Shown: positions 18,230 through 26,229 of the stretch, piece by piece
Position numbering within the stretch: the stretch's first letter is position 1
Layout of the letters: the number at the start of each line of letters is the position of its first letter
Assembly (NCBI RefSeq): GCF_900187115.1
Contig: NZ_LT906455.1
Location: 124,001-188,000, forward strand
Source of the DNA: Aliarcobacter butzleri
GTDB lineage: Bacteria; Campylobacterota; Campylobacteria; Campylobacterales; Arcobacteraceae
DNA: 64,000 bases
Direction: 5' to 3'
The notes under the pieces: generated by a model
Told to the model about the DNA's origin: nothing
The model's database searches: none
Seen by the model: only the letters and a program-made list of their open reading frames with translations
Translations under genes and position numbers: made by a program

Positions 18230-19341
18230 TATTTATTATTTCCTTTAAACATTGTCATTGCAAAAACTTTGTTTGCAGTACCATCAAATGTTCTAATTCC
18301 TAAATCATCAAGAGTCAATTCTACTGCATTTACAGCCCAAGAAGCTTCAAAATCTTCAACTAATCCCATGTGATTTATTCTAAAGATTTTTCCACTTAAG
18401 TGATCTTGACCACCAGCAATATTTACATTGTATTTATTTTTTAGGATTTTTCTAATTTCATTTGATTTTTCTGTATAAACAGTTGTCATTGCATTTGCTG
18501 GACTTTTTGGATAAATATCAAATCCAATAGCTTTTAAAGCTTCTCTAGTAGCTTTTGCTCTTAATGCAGTGTTTGTGTATAAAGTATCAAATCCATCAGC
18601 TTTTAGTTTTTCTAAAATTGCACCAAGACCAATAATAAGTGTTGTTGCAGCTGTCCAAGCAGTTGTATTTTTTCTTTGATTTTTTAGTTCAATCGCTAAG
18701 TTAAAATAGTAACCTTTTGGATTTGCTTCAATTTTTTCAACAGCTTTATCAGATAATCCGATTATTGCAAGACCTGGAGGTAACATAAATGCTTTTTGAC
18801 TTCCAGTAATTACTGCATCAAGATTTGTAACATCGATTTTTTCAACACCAACAGCAGTGATACCATCTGCAATAATCATAATATTTGGGTTGATTTTTTT
18901 TACTTCAGTTGCAATTTCTTCAACAGGATGTCTTAATCCTCCTGCACTTTCACAAATTTGAATAAAAATAGCATCAATAGAAGAATCATTTTTTATAGTA
19001 TTTACAACTTCTTCAACAGTAACTGGAGTATTCCACTCTTTTTTGATTTCTGTGTATTCAATATCAAAAGCGTTACAGATTTTTCCAAATCTTTCTCCGA
19101 ATTTTCCAGAGTTAATTGTAAGAGCTTTTTGTTTTGTTAAGTTTGTAATACAAGCTTCCATCGCCCCTGTTCCACTTGAAGCTAACATTAAAACTTCTGG
19201 CATTCCATAAAGTTCTAATAATAAATTTCTAGTTTTTTCAAAAATTGCTTCAAACTCAGGAGTTCTATGATGAATAGTAATATCAGACATTGCTTTTCTA
19301 GCAAATTCTGGTACTGGAGTTGGTCCTGGTGTTAATAACAT
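18229..19341 (-). CDS. Class V aminotransferase (alanine-glyoxylate / serine-pyruvate type)
   Basis: 370-residue PLP enzyme of fold type I, class V. It opens with LLTPGPTPVPEFARKAM, has a cofactor-phosphate loop SSGTGAMEA (55-63), the PLP-binding aspartate in IIADGITAVG, and Schiff-base lysine K183 in TGSQKAFMLPPG. Family members transfer amino groups between alanine, serine, glyoxylate or phosphoserine; substrate cannot be told from sequence, and a serine-pathway role is possible. First gene of the operon with hisZ, purA, DUF507 and carA; stop overlaps the hisZ ATG (TAATG). Confidence 0.88.
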   Translation of the reverse strand: MLLTPGPTPVPEFARKAMSDITIHHRTPEFEAIFEKTRNLLLELYGMPEVLMLASSGTGAMEACITNLTKQKALTINSGKFGERFGKICNAFDIEYTEIKKEWNTPVTVEEVVNTIKNDSSIDAIFIQICESAGGLRHPVEEIATEVKKINPNIMIIADGITAVGVEKIDVTNLDAVITGSQKAFMLPPGLAIIGLSDKAVEKIEANPKGYYFNLAIELKNQRKNTTAWTAATTLIIGLGAILEKLKADGFDTLYTNTALRAKATREALKAIGFDIYPKSPANAMTTVYTEKSNEIRKILKNKYNVNIAGGQDHLSGKIFRINHMGLVEDFEASWAVNAVELTLDDLGIRTFDGTANKVFAMTMFKGNNK

Positions 19342-19427
19342 TTCATTTATCCTTAATAATTTTTCATTCAGTAAAACGGAATATTTTATCTAAATCAAGA
19401 TTATTTTTAACTTTAGAAGCCTAAATA

Positions 19428-19439
19428 GAAACTTGTTTC
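19428..19439 (+). repeat. GAAAC-TT-GTTTC inverted repeat upstream of first yceI
   Basis: Perfect short dyad ending 13 bases before the TATAAT at 19453, so it covers the -35 region; possible operator. It differs from the TACTAATTAGTA element of the second yceI. Confidence 0.3.
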
Positions 19440-19452
19440 AACATTAATTCGT

Positions 19453-19458
19453 TATAAT
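19453..19458 (+). promoter_or_regulatory. -10 box of first yceI gene
   Basis: TATAAT 28 bases before the ATG at 19487; AAGGA at 19476-19480 serves as ribosome-binding site. Confidence 0.5.
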
Positions 19459-19486
19459 CAGCAATATTTATAAAAAAGGAAAATTG

Positions 19487-20116
19487 ATGAATTTTTTGAA
19501 ATTAACTTTAGTGTCATTTGCTGTTACAACGACTTTATTTGCAGGAAATTATGCTATTGATACATCTCTTTCAAATGCAAATTTCACAGTTAAACATTTA
19601 AAAGTTACAAATGTAACTGGAACATTTAATGATATGTCTGGAAATTTTGAATATGAAGAAGAGACAAATAAATTAAAATCTTTAAAGGGAGAAATAGTTG
19701 TATCATCGATTAATACAGCCGATGAAAAAAGAGATGAACATTTAAAATCTGAAGATATTTTAAATGTAAAAAAATTTCCAAAAATCTTTTTTAAATCAAC
19801 TAAAATTGAAGACAATATTGTTTATGGAGACCTAACAATAAGAAATGTTACAAAAAATATAAAACTTGAGTTAGAAAATCAAGCATTTTTAGATAAACAA
19901 GTAATATTTTCAATGAAAGGTGAAACAAAACGAAGTTACTTTGATATAAGTTGGGATGAACTTTTAGAAACTGGTTCTATTGCTGTTTCTGATGAGATAA
20001 AACTTACAATAAATATTAAAGGAAATTTAGTAGAAGAACCAAAACCTGAAGAGAAAAAAGAAGATAAGAAAAAAACAAATAAAAAAGTAACTGAAAAGAA
20101 AAAAGAGACAAAATAA
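19487..20116 (+). CDS. YceI family periplasmic protein with lysine-rich tail
   Basis: 209 residues: signal peptide cut at about residue 19-20 (LFA-GNYAID), a YceI lipocalin-like beta barrel (about 20-180: FTVKHLKVTNVTGTF, SGNFEYEEETNKL, GDLTIRNVTKNI), then an extra tail of about 30 residues made almost only of Lys, Glu and Thr. YceI proteins bind isoprenoid-like lipids such as polyprenyl chains or quinones. A clear paralogue of the gene at 20780 but with its own promoter, no shared operator, and this tail. ATG 19487 is better spaced from AAGGA than TTG 19484. Confidence 0.88.
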   Translation: MNFLKLTLVSFAVTTTLFAGNYAIDTSLSNANFTVKHLKVTNVTGTFNDMSGNFEYEEETNKLKSLKGEIVVSSINTADEKRDEHLKSEDILNVKKFPKIFFKSTKIEDNIVYGDLTIRNVTKNIKLELENQAFLDKQVIFSMKGETKRSYFDISWDELLETGSIAVSDEIKLTINIKGNLVEEPKPEEKKEDKKKTNKKVTEKKKETK

Positions 20117-20125
20117 ACTACAAAA

Positions 20126-20159
20126 AAACCTATTTTAATAAAAATATTAGAATAGGTTT
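20126..20159 (+). terminator. Strong terminator after first yceI
   Basis: 15-bp stem (one G-U) AAACCTATTTTAATA / TATTAGAATAGGTTT with an AAAA loop, ten bases after the stop. Confidence 0.8.
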
Positions 20160-20222
20160 GACCTACAAAACCCTTAAAATAAAAGCTTTATAAAGAAATT
20201 TTGAAATTTATATATTTTACTC

Positions 20223-20252
20223 TTGACATTTATTACTAATTAGTACTATAAT
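20223..20252 (+). promoter_or_regulatory. marR promoter with embedded palindromic operator
   Basis: Consensus TTGACA (20223-20228) and TATAAT (20247-20252) with an 18-base spacer. The spacer contains the perfect 12-base palindrome TACTAATTAGTA (20234-20245). A dimeric MarR protein bound there would block RNA polymerase, implying autorepression. Confidence 0.8.
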
Positions 20253-20271
20253 TTCACTTATGGAGAATGTA

Positions 20272-20724
20272 ATGAATAATAAATCGTTAAAAACTTATGG
20301 AACTAGAACTGATAAAGCTATGAAAACAGTTGTTAGATTAGAAAAAACAAGTTTAAAAATTACAAATTTAACAATTAATTATTTATTAAAACATAATCTT
20401 ACGTTTAATCAATTTAAAGTGTTAGAAGTTTTATATCATTTAGGTGATTTAAACATAGGTTCAATTACAAAATTAACTATGAGTACACCTGGAAATATAA
20501 CTGTTGTTGTAAAAAATCTTAAAAGAGATAATTGGATAACATCAGTAAAAGATCAAAATGATAATAGGGCATCAATTTTATCTATTACACAAAAAGGTAA
20601 AGAGATTATTGAAGAAGTTTTTCCAAATCATGCAAAAAACTTAACTAAAGCAATGGAAGTTTTAAATGATGAAGAACTAAATACTTTATATGATTTGTTA
20701 AATAAGGTTTATAAAGCAAATTAA
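20272..20724 (+). CDS. MarR family transcriptional regulator
   Basis: 150-residue winged-helix repressor: N-terminal dimer helix, HTH around LTFNQFKVLEVLYHLGDLNIGSIT and the recognition helix STPGNITVVVKNLKRDNWI, then wing residues DQNDNRASILSIT and a C-terminal dimer helix. ATG 20272 is used because GGAG (20262-20265) is six bases upstream; ATG 20260 contains the ribosome-binding site. The same palindrome occurs in its own promoter and in that of the next gene, so it probably controls itself and the yceI-dioxygenase-pirin genes. The effector may be phenolic or quinone-like, by analogy with MarR proteins that govern dioxygenases. Confidence 0.9.
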   Translation: MNNKSLKTYGTRTDKAMKTVVRLEKTSLKITNLTINYLLKHNLTFNQFKVLEVLYHLGDLNIGSITKLTMSTPGNITVVVKNLKRDNWITSVKDQNDNRASILSITQKGKEIIEEVFPNHAKNLTKAMEVLNDEELNTLYDLLNKVYKAN

Positions 20725-20740
20725 TATTTTTTTGCTTTAT
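20711..20740 (+). terminator. Hairpin at the end of marR
   Basis: Perfect 10-bp stem ATAAAGCAAA / TTTGCTTTAT with a 10-base loop overlapping the marR stop codon. Its right arm also holds the candidate -35 (TTGCTT) of the next promoter. Confidence 0.55.
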
Positions 20741-20759
20741 ATGTACTAATTAGTAATAT
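20732..20759 (+). promoter_or_regulatory. Promoter of second yceI with MarR operator
   Basis: Candidate -35 TTGCTT (20732-20737) and -10 TAATAT (20754-20759), 16-base spacer. The palindrome TACTAATTAGTA (20744-20755) recurs here exactly and touches the -10 box, as in the marR promoter. Confidence 0.7.
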
Positions 20760-20779
20760 ATTAAAAAAAAGGAAAAATT

Positions 20780-21331
20780 ATGAAAAAATTAAAATTAGGT
20801 TTATTATCACTTGCTGTTTCAACAGCTTTATTTGCAGGAAATTATAATGTTGATGCTAGTCACTCAAATGCTGGTTTTACAGTAAAACATATGATGATAT
20901 CAAATGTAACAGGAAAATTTAATGATGTATCGGGAAGTTTTGAATATGATGAAAAAACTAACAAATTAAAATCTGTAAGTGGTGAAATTGTTGTAGATTC
21001 AATCAATACTGCTGATGAGAAAAGAGATGGACATTTAAAATCAGAAGATATTTTTGCTGCACAAAAATTCCCAAAAATTACTTTTAAATCAACAAAAGTT
21101 GAAAAAGATGTAGTTTATGGAGATTTAACAATGAAAGGTGTTACAAAAAATATCAAACTTCAACTTGAAAATGGTGGAGCAGTTGGTGAAAAAGCTGGAT
21201 TTGCTTTAAGCGGAAAAATCAATAGAAGTGATTTTGGAATTACTTGGAATAAAGTGTTAGAAACAGGTGGAGTTGCAGTTAGTGATGAAGTTAAATTAAC
21301 TATTGATATAGAGGGGAATTTAGCTAAATAA
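20780..21331 (+). CDS. YceI family periplasmic protein
   Basis: 183 residues, signal peptide (MKKLKLGLLSLAVSTALFA-G) then a single YceI domain (FTVKHMMISNVTGKF, SGSFEYDEKTNKL, GDLTMKGVTKNI, DEVKLTIDIEG). Family members are eight-stranded barrels that hold long-chain isoprenoids. It ends where its paralogue at 19487 begins its Lys/Glu tail. AAAAGGAAAAATT precedes the ATG. The MarR palindrome sits in its promoter, and the dioxygenase and pirin genes follow closely, so this is likely the first gene of a MarR-controlled operon. Confidence 0.92.
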   Translation: MKKLKLGLLSLAVSTALFAGNYNVDASHSNAGFTVKHMMISNVTGKFNDVSGSFEYDEKTNKLKSVSGEIVVDSINTADEKRDGHLKSEDIFAAQKFPKITFKSTKVEKDVVYGDLTMKGVTKNIKLQLENGGAVGEKAGFALSGKINRSDFGITWNKVLETGGVAVSDEVKLTIDIEGNLAK

Positions 21332-21354
21332 TTTTTAGCTAAATTATAAATATT

Positions 21355-22131
21355 ATGTACCCAACACTATTTATTTCACATGGAGCTCCAAATATAATTT
21401 TAAGTGATTCTAAATCAAAAAGAAATTTTGAGAAATTTGCACTTAGTTTAGAATTACCAAAGTATATAATAATAGTTTCAGCACACTATGTTACAAAAGA
21501 TTTAAAAATTATAAGTCCTGAAGCTAATAAAATAATGTATGATTTTTATGGCTTTGAAGATGAATTATATAAGGTTACTTATGAAATAAATAGTGACAAA
21601 AGTTTGACGAACAATTTAATAGAAAAATTAAAAAATGAAAATATAAATATATCAATTGATGAAAATAGAAAAAGTTATGATCATGGAGTATGGAATGTCT
21701 TGGCATTATTTTATAAAAAATTAGATATTCCTGTTTTACAGTTAAGTATTCCTTACTCTTATAGTGAAGCTGAATTGATAAATTTAGGTGAAAAACTAAA
21801 AGTATTTAAAAATGATGCTATGATTATTTGTAGTGGTGGTATTACACATAATCTTGGAGATATGAGTTTTAGTTCTATAGTAAAACCTTATGCAAAAGAG
21901 TTTAATGACAAAATAAAAAATGTTATTGAAAATGGTAATAAAGAAGAGTTAATAAATATAAATAGTGATGTGAATTTTTATAAAAACCATCCATCTAAAG
22001 AGCATTTTTTACCTTTATATATTGCTTTTGGAAATGCAATAGAAAAAAGAGGAAAATCTTTTAATAGTGAAATACAATATTCAAATATTTCGATGGAAAG
22101 TTTTGTTTTTGATGAAAAGGATAAATTATGA
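21355..22131 (+). CDS. LigB/DODA-type extradiol ring-cleavage dioxygenase
   Basis: 258 residues of the class III extradiol dioxygenase superfamily, subfamily of E. coli YgiD and plant DOPA dioxygenase. Probable metal/catalytic histidines: H9 (ISHGAPN), H44 (SAHYVT), H110 (YDHGVWN), H165 (GGITHNLGD). These enzymes open catechol rings with Fe or Zn; the natural substrate here is unknown. There is no obvious ribosome-binding site before the ATG, which may indicate coupling from yceI, 23 bases upstream. The stop overlaps the pirin start (ATGA). Confidence 0.87.
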   Translation: MYPTLFISHGAPNIILSDSKSKRNFEKFALSLELPKYIIIVSAHYVTKDLKIISPEANKIMYDFYGFEDELYKVTYEINSDKSLTNNLIEKLKNENINISIDENRKSYDHGVWNVLALFYKKLDIPVLQLSIPYSYSEAELINLGEKLKVFKNDAMIICSGGITHNLGDMSFSSIVKPYAKEFNDKIKNVIENGNKEELININSDVNFYKNHPSKEHFLPLYIAFGNAIEKRGKSFNSEIQYSNISMESFVFDEKDKL

Positions 22132-22826
22132 TAAAAAAACTAGCAAAAGAAAATATGGGAAAGTCAAATCTTGGTTGGTTAGAAAGTAGATTTCACTTTA
22201 GTTTTGCAGAATATAGAAATCCAAACAACATTAATTTTGGTGTTTTAAGAGTTTTAAATGATGATATTGTTCATCCAGAAAGTGGATTTGACACTCATCC
22301 TCATGCAAATATGGAGATTATTTCTTATGTTGTAAATGGAGAAATAACACATAAAGATTCAATGGGAAATAGTGAAGTTTTAAGAAGAGGAGAAGTTCAA
22401 TATTTAAGTGCTGGAGATGGAATATATCATAGCGAGCACAATCTTCATAAAAGTGATGATTTAAGGCTTTTACAAATTTGGATTTTACCTCCTCAAGCAG
22501 GACTACCAAGACTTTATGGTTCTTTTAAATTTAAAGAAGAACAAAGAGATAATAAATTATTGAAAATAGTATCCTCTTTAGATGGTGATAGCAAAATAAA
22601 AATCTATCAAGATATAAATATTTATGTTAGTGAATTTGATAAAAAGCTTGAATATAAAATAGAAAAGAATAGACAAGTTTATTTTGTACAAATTGAAGGA
22701 AAAGCTGAGGTAAATGGCACTATTTTAGAAAATGGTGATGCTATGGAAATAGTAGATGAGGAAATATTAAATATAAATCCTCTTATAAAAAGTCACATAT
22801 TATTTATAGAAATGCAGAAAAAATAA
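22128..22826 (+). CDS. Pirin family protein
   Basis: 232-residue bicupin of the pirin family. The N-terminal cupin has the full metal set H57, H59 (THPHANME), H101 and E103 (YHSEHN), as in pirins with quercetin dioxygenase (quercetinase) activity. The C-terminal cupin lacks metal ligands, also normal. ATGA overlap with the ring-cleavage dioxygenase. Together with the MarR control this suggests a small response to phenolic or quinone compounds; the activity itself is inferred. Confidence 0.93.
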   Translation: MIKKLAKENMGKSNLGWLESRFHFSFAEYRNPNNINFGVLRVLNDDIVHPESGFDTHPHANMEIISYVVNGEITHKDSMGNSEVLRRGEVQYLSAGDGIYHSEHNLHKSDDLRLLQIWILPPQAGLPRLYGSFKFKEEQRDNKLLKIVSSLDGDSKIKIYQDINIYVSEFDKKLEYKIEKNRQVYFVQIEGKAEVNGTILENGDAMEIVDEEILNINPLIKSHILFIEMQKK

Positions 22827-22845
22827 GTCTATAAATAAAAATAAA

Positions 22846-22874
22846 CTATACTACGATTAAAAAATATAGTATAG
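22846..22874 (+). repeat. Inverted repeat upstream of GAPDH gene
   Basis: Perfect 8-base arms CTATACTA (22846-22853) and TAGTATAG (22867-22874) separated by 13 bases, ending eight bases before the GAPDH ATG. Could be the pirin operon terminator or an operator/leader hairpin for GAPDH. Confidence 0.4.
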
Positions 22875-22882
22875 GTTAGCTT

Positions 22883-23911
22883 ATGAGTACAAAAATACTC
22901 CTAAATGGAGCGGGAAGAATTGGGAAAGCTGTTTTAAAACAGCTTTTAGAAAATAAAGATTTTGAAATTATTGTTATAAATGAAATAAATCCATATATTG
23001 AAAATATAGTTTATTCAATAAACTATGATTCAACTTATGGGAAATTAGAAGATAAATTTAAAATTATTGAAGATAATTATATTCAAAACTCTAAATCAAA
23101 AATAAAAATCACACATTTTGATTCTTTAGATAAAATTGATTTAAAAAATGTAGATATTATAATTGATTGTAGTGGAAAAAAAGAAGATGCAAAACTTTTA
23201 GAGAAACTTCCCGTAAAAGCTATATTTTTAACTCATCCAAATAAAAATGCTCATATAAATCTAATTTTAGGAGCAAATGAAGAAAAACTTGATATAAATC
23301 TTCACAAAATAATTTCAACAAGTTCATGTAATGCTACATCTTTACTTCCTGCTTTAAAACTAATTGATGATAAAAAAGAGATACTTTGTGGTGATATAGT
23401 AACCATTCATCCACTACTTAATCACCAAAGAGTTCTTGATGGTAACTATGTTGGAAGTGCAACTAGAGATGTTGATTTAAATTTTGAATTTGGAAGAAGT
23501 TCAACTCAAAATATAATTCCAAGCCGTACTACAACAATAAAAGCTTGTTCTTATGTACTTTCTAAATTTAATAGTGAATTAATTTCTTCAAACTCTTTAC
23601 GAGTTCCAACAGATACAGTTGGAGCTATAAATGTGACTTTGTTTACAAAACAAACTTCAACAAAAGATGAGATAATTTCTCTTTTTAAAGAGTTTGAAAA
23701 ACAACAACAATTTCCAATTATTTTAAATAATTTTGAGCCTTTAGTTTCAAGTGATTTTAAAAAAGAGAAATATACAACGATAATTGACCATAGATATTTA
23801 GAGGTTAAAAATAATATGATAAAACTTCTTTTATGGTATGACAATGAGTGGGGATATGCTTCTAAAGTTGTTGAGATTTTGAAGTATTATGAAGAGATAA
23901 AAAAAGGGTGA
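22883..23911 (+). CDS. Divergent glyceraldehyde-3-phosphate dehydrogenase
   Basis: 342-residue GAPDH-family enzyme: NAD(P) loop NGAGRIGKAVL (8-18), catalytic C149 (TSSCNATS) and H176 (TIHPLLN) at the classical positions, and C-terminal WYDNEWGYASKVVEI. Several otherwise near-invariant segments differ: ASCTTN reads SSCNATS, and the glycine-rich GFGRIGR reads GAGRIGK. The acidic residue after strand 2 is Glu (VINEINP), so NAD is still plausible. It stands alone, without pgk or tpi. Alternatives: erythrose-4-phosphate dehydrogenase or a biosynthetic GapB-type enzyme. It might not be the main glycolytic/gluconeogenic GAPDH. Confidence 0.8.
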   Translation: MSTKILLNGAGRIGKAVLKQLLENKDFEIIVINEINPYIENIVYSINYDSTYGKLEDKFKIIEDNYIQNSKSKIKITHFDSLDKIDLKNVDIIIDCSGKKEDAKLLEKLPVKAIFLTHPNKNAHINLILGANEEKLDINLHKIISTSSCNATSLLPALKLIDDKKEILCGDIVTIHPLLNHQRVLDGNYVGSATRDVDLNFEFGRSSTQNIIPSRTTTIKACSYVLSKFNSELISSNSLRVPTDTVGAINVTLFTKQTSTKDEIISLFKEFEKQQQFPIILNNFEPLVSSDFKKEKYTTIIDHRYLEVKNNMIKLLLWYDNEWGYASKVVEILKYYEEIKKG

Positions 23912-23933
23912 GTTTTTATACTCACCCTTTTTT
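23900..23933. terminator. Bidirectional terminator between GAPDH and purM
   Basis: Perfect 13-bp stem AAAAAAGGGTGAG / CTCACCCTTTTTT with an 8-base loop, overlapping the GAPDH stop; A- and T-tracts on both sides make it usable for both genes. Confidence 0.9.
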
Positions 23934-23950
23934 AATTGATTAAATTTATA

Positions 23951-24946
23951 TTAGATAAATTCTACTTTTCTTTCACCTGATTTTAGTTCACCAATTACAT
24001 AACCATCAGTATTAGCTAAAATCGCATCAACATTTGCAGGGTTTACAACTAAAACCATTCCAACACCCATATTAAATGTTCTATACATCTCTTCAAGTTC
24101 TACATGATTACTCATAAATTCAAAGATTGGTAAAACTCTAATTTTGCTTCTTTGAACTACTGCTGTTAAATTTTCAGGTAAAACCCTTGGTAAATTCTCA
24201 GTAATTCCACCACCAGTGATATGTGCTAAAGCATTGATTTTATCTTTATTAGCTTTGAACTCTTTTACATAAATTCTTGTTGGCTCTAATAAAACATCTT
24301 TTAGTTTTTTACCTTGGAAATCATCTTCTAAACTCATTCCTAATTTTTCTAAAAGCAGTTTTCTAACTAATGAAAAACCATTTGAGTGAACACCTGAACT
24401 TGGAAGTGCTATCAAGATATCTCCAGCTTTTACTTTTGAAATTCTATCAAGTTCATCTTTTTCTGCAATTCCTACACAAAAACCAGCTAAATCAAAATCA
24501 CCTTCTTTGTACATACCTGGCATTTCAGCAGTTTCTCCACCAACTAGCGCACATTCACTTCTTATACAACCTTCTGCAATTCCTTTTACTACTTGTGTAG
24601 CTTCGTTTACATCAAGTTTTGCAGTTGCATAATAATCTAGGAAAAATAGTGGTTCTCCAAAGTTACAAAGTAAATCATTTGAACACATAGCAACTAAGTC
24701 AATTCCAACAGTATCAAATTTTTTTGCATCAATTGCAAGTTTTAACTTCGTTCCAACACCATCTGTTCCAGATAAAATTACAGGTTTTTTGTATCCACTT
24801 GGTAACTCAAATGCTCCTGCAAATGAACCAATTCCACCAAGAACTCCTGGAATGATTGTTGATTTTACATAAGGTTTGATATTTTCTACAAACTGATTTC
24901 CTGCATCTATATCAACACCTGCATCTTTGTAACTAACTGTTGCCAT
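23951..24946 (-). CDS. purM: Phosphoribosylformylglycinamidine cyclo-ligase (AIR synthetase)
   Basis: ATP-dependent ring closure of FGAM to aminoimidazole ribonucleotide in purine synthesis. 331 residues, normal length. Opens with SYKDAGVDIDAGNQFV, then SGTDGVGTKLKLA, GIDLVAMCSNDL and GGETAEMPGMY, all PurM signatures. Monocistronic, divergent from the SpeE homologue across about 100 bases. purT lies 2 kb away on the other strand. Confidence 0.97.
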   Translation of the reverse strand: MATVSYKDAGVDIDAGNQFVENIKPYVKSTIIPGVLGGIGSFAGAFELPSGYKKPVILSGTDGVGTKLKLAIDAKKFDTVGIDLVAMCSNDLLCNFGEPLFFLDYYATAKLDVNEATQVVKGIAEGCIRSECALVGGETAEMPGMYKEGDFDLAGFCVGIAEKDELDRISKVKAGDILIALPSSGVHSNGFSLVRKLLLEKLGMSLEDDFQGKKLKDVLLEPTRIYVKEFKANKDKINALAHITGGGITENLPRVLPENLTAVVQRSKIRVLPIFEFMSNHVELEEMYRTFNMGVGMVLVVNPANVDAILANTDGYVIGELKSGERKVEFI

Positions 24947-25005
24947 TATTCACCTTTTTGTATCTATATTTTACAAATCTTGCGATTACTTTAAAAATTT
25001 TTGGG

Positions 25006-25011
25006 TATTAT
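25006..25011 (+). promoter_or_regulatory. -10 box of SpeE-like gene
   Basis: TATTAT preceded by GGG, 36 bases before the ATG at 25047; AAGGAC provides the ribosome-binding site. Confidence 0.35.
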
Positions 25012-25046
25012 AGCAGAATATTTATAAATTTTAAGGACTATATATA

Positions 25047-25595
25047 ATGAAATATAATAACGCATTTAATGAAATGATGGTACATATACCACTTTGTACA
25101 CATAAAGAAGCTTCAAAAGTTTTAATTATTGGAACAATAAACGACAATTTAAAAATAGAAGCTTCTAAACATAATAAAATTTCAAATATTGAATTTGGAG
25201 ATTTAGCATTTTTAAAATCACACAATGAAAAAAATGTTGATGTGATAGTTTTAACTGATGTAAAACTTGATGAATTATTACTAGCAAATGTCGATAGAAT
25301 CTTAAAAGATGATGGTCTTATAGCTTTTGCTACAAAATCTTTTTCAGAAGATGAAGAACAATTATTTGATGATTTAAAACTTGTTGGTTCAAAATTTTGG
25401 ATAGCTATGCCATTTAAATTTGGACATAATACTTCAATCATTGCATCAAAAAAATATCATCCAACTGCAGATTTAAATCTTCAAAGAGCTGATTTACTTG
25501 ATGATTTACAATACTATTCAGCAGAAATCCACAATGCTTCATTTGTATTCCCTGCAAGAGAACACAAAGCTCTAACAGGTATTGCAAAAAGATAA
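25047..25595 (+). CDS. Spermidine synthase-like protein, short form
   Basis: 182 residues. The opening NNAFNEMMVHIPLCTHKEASKVLIIG matches the SpeE segment before the SAM-fold glycine-rich loop, and the C-terminal KYHPTADLNLQRADLLDDLQYYSAEIHNASFVFP matches the end of SpeE. Compared with usual spermidine synthases (about 260-290 residues) the N-terminal beta domain and parts of the core are missing, including the GGGDG loop (here IGTINDN). The frame is intact with its own -10 and AAGGAC, so it is a stable short form rather than fresh decay. Catalytic competence is doubtful. Precedes coaE. Confidence 0.7.
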   Translation: MKYNNAFNEMMVHIPLCTHKEASKVLIIGTINDNLKIEASKHNKISNIEFGDLAFLKSHNEKNVDVIVLTDVKLDELLLANVDRILKDDGLIAFATKSFSEDEEQLFDDLKLVGSKFWIAMPFKFGHNTSIIASKKYHPTADLNLQRADLLDDLQYYSAEIHNASFVFPAREHKALTGIAKR

Positions 25596-25638
25596 ATTTT
25601 AAATTTAAATAAATCATTATTGTAGTAAAATCCAAACT

Positions 25639-26229
25639 ATGAGTAATGATTTATTTAAAAACGCTATCGCCTTAACAGGTGGAATTTCAACTGGCAAAAG
25701 TACTGTTTGTAACCTTTTAAAACTTCATGGTTTTCTAACTATTGATGCAGATAAAATTGCACATAAACTCTTAGATGAAAACTCTTCAAAAATAGAAGAG
25801 ATGTTTGGAAAAGAGTATGTTGAAAATGGAAAAGTTTTACGAAAAGAGTTAGGCAAAATAATTTTCTCAAATGAAGAAAATAAACTAAAACTCGAGGCAC
25901 TTCTTCATCCTTTGATTAAAGAAGAGATTATAAAAGAGTCAAAAATATATGAAGAGCAAAATAAACCATATTTTGTAGATATTCCACTTTTTTTTGAAAA
26001 AATGCATTATCCAATTTCTAAATCTTTAGTTATTTATACACCAAAAGAGTTGCAAATACAAAGACTTATGAAAAGAGATAATATAGATGAAAAAGAGGCA
26101 AAACTAAAAATCTCAAATCAAATGGATATTGAAGAAAAAAGAAAATTAGCCAATATAGTAATAGATAATTCAAAAGATTTAAAACACTTACAAAATGAAG
26201 TTGAAAGAGTAATTGGAGAGATTATATGA
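25639..26229 (+). CDS. coaE: Dephospho-CoA kinase
   Basis: Last step of coenzyme A synthesis: phosphorylates the ribose 3'-OH of dephospho-CoA. 196 residues with P-loop GGISTGKST (14-22), the acidic DADKIAHKLL segment, HPLIKEE and DIPLFFE of the lid/CoA site. Stop overlaps dapF start (ATGA). Confidence 0.95.
   Translation: MSNDLFKNAIALTGGISTGKSTVCNLLKLHGFLTIDADKIAHKLLDENSSKIEEMFGKEYVENGKVLRKELGKIIFSNEENKLKLEALLHPLIKEEIIKESKIYEEQNKPYFVDIPLFFEKMHYPISKSLVIYTPKELQIQRLMKRDNIDEKEAKLKISNQMDIEEKRKLANIVIDNSKDLKHLQNEVERVIGEII

Noticed and set aside
21316-21345. Duplicated ATTTAGCTAAAT elements between yceI and the dioxygenase
   Set aside because: One copy is the end of the yceI coding sequence (GNLAK-stop); likely a simple hairpin terminator or chance repeat in AT-rich DNA, too weak to call as an operator.
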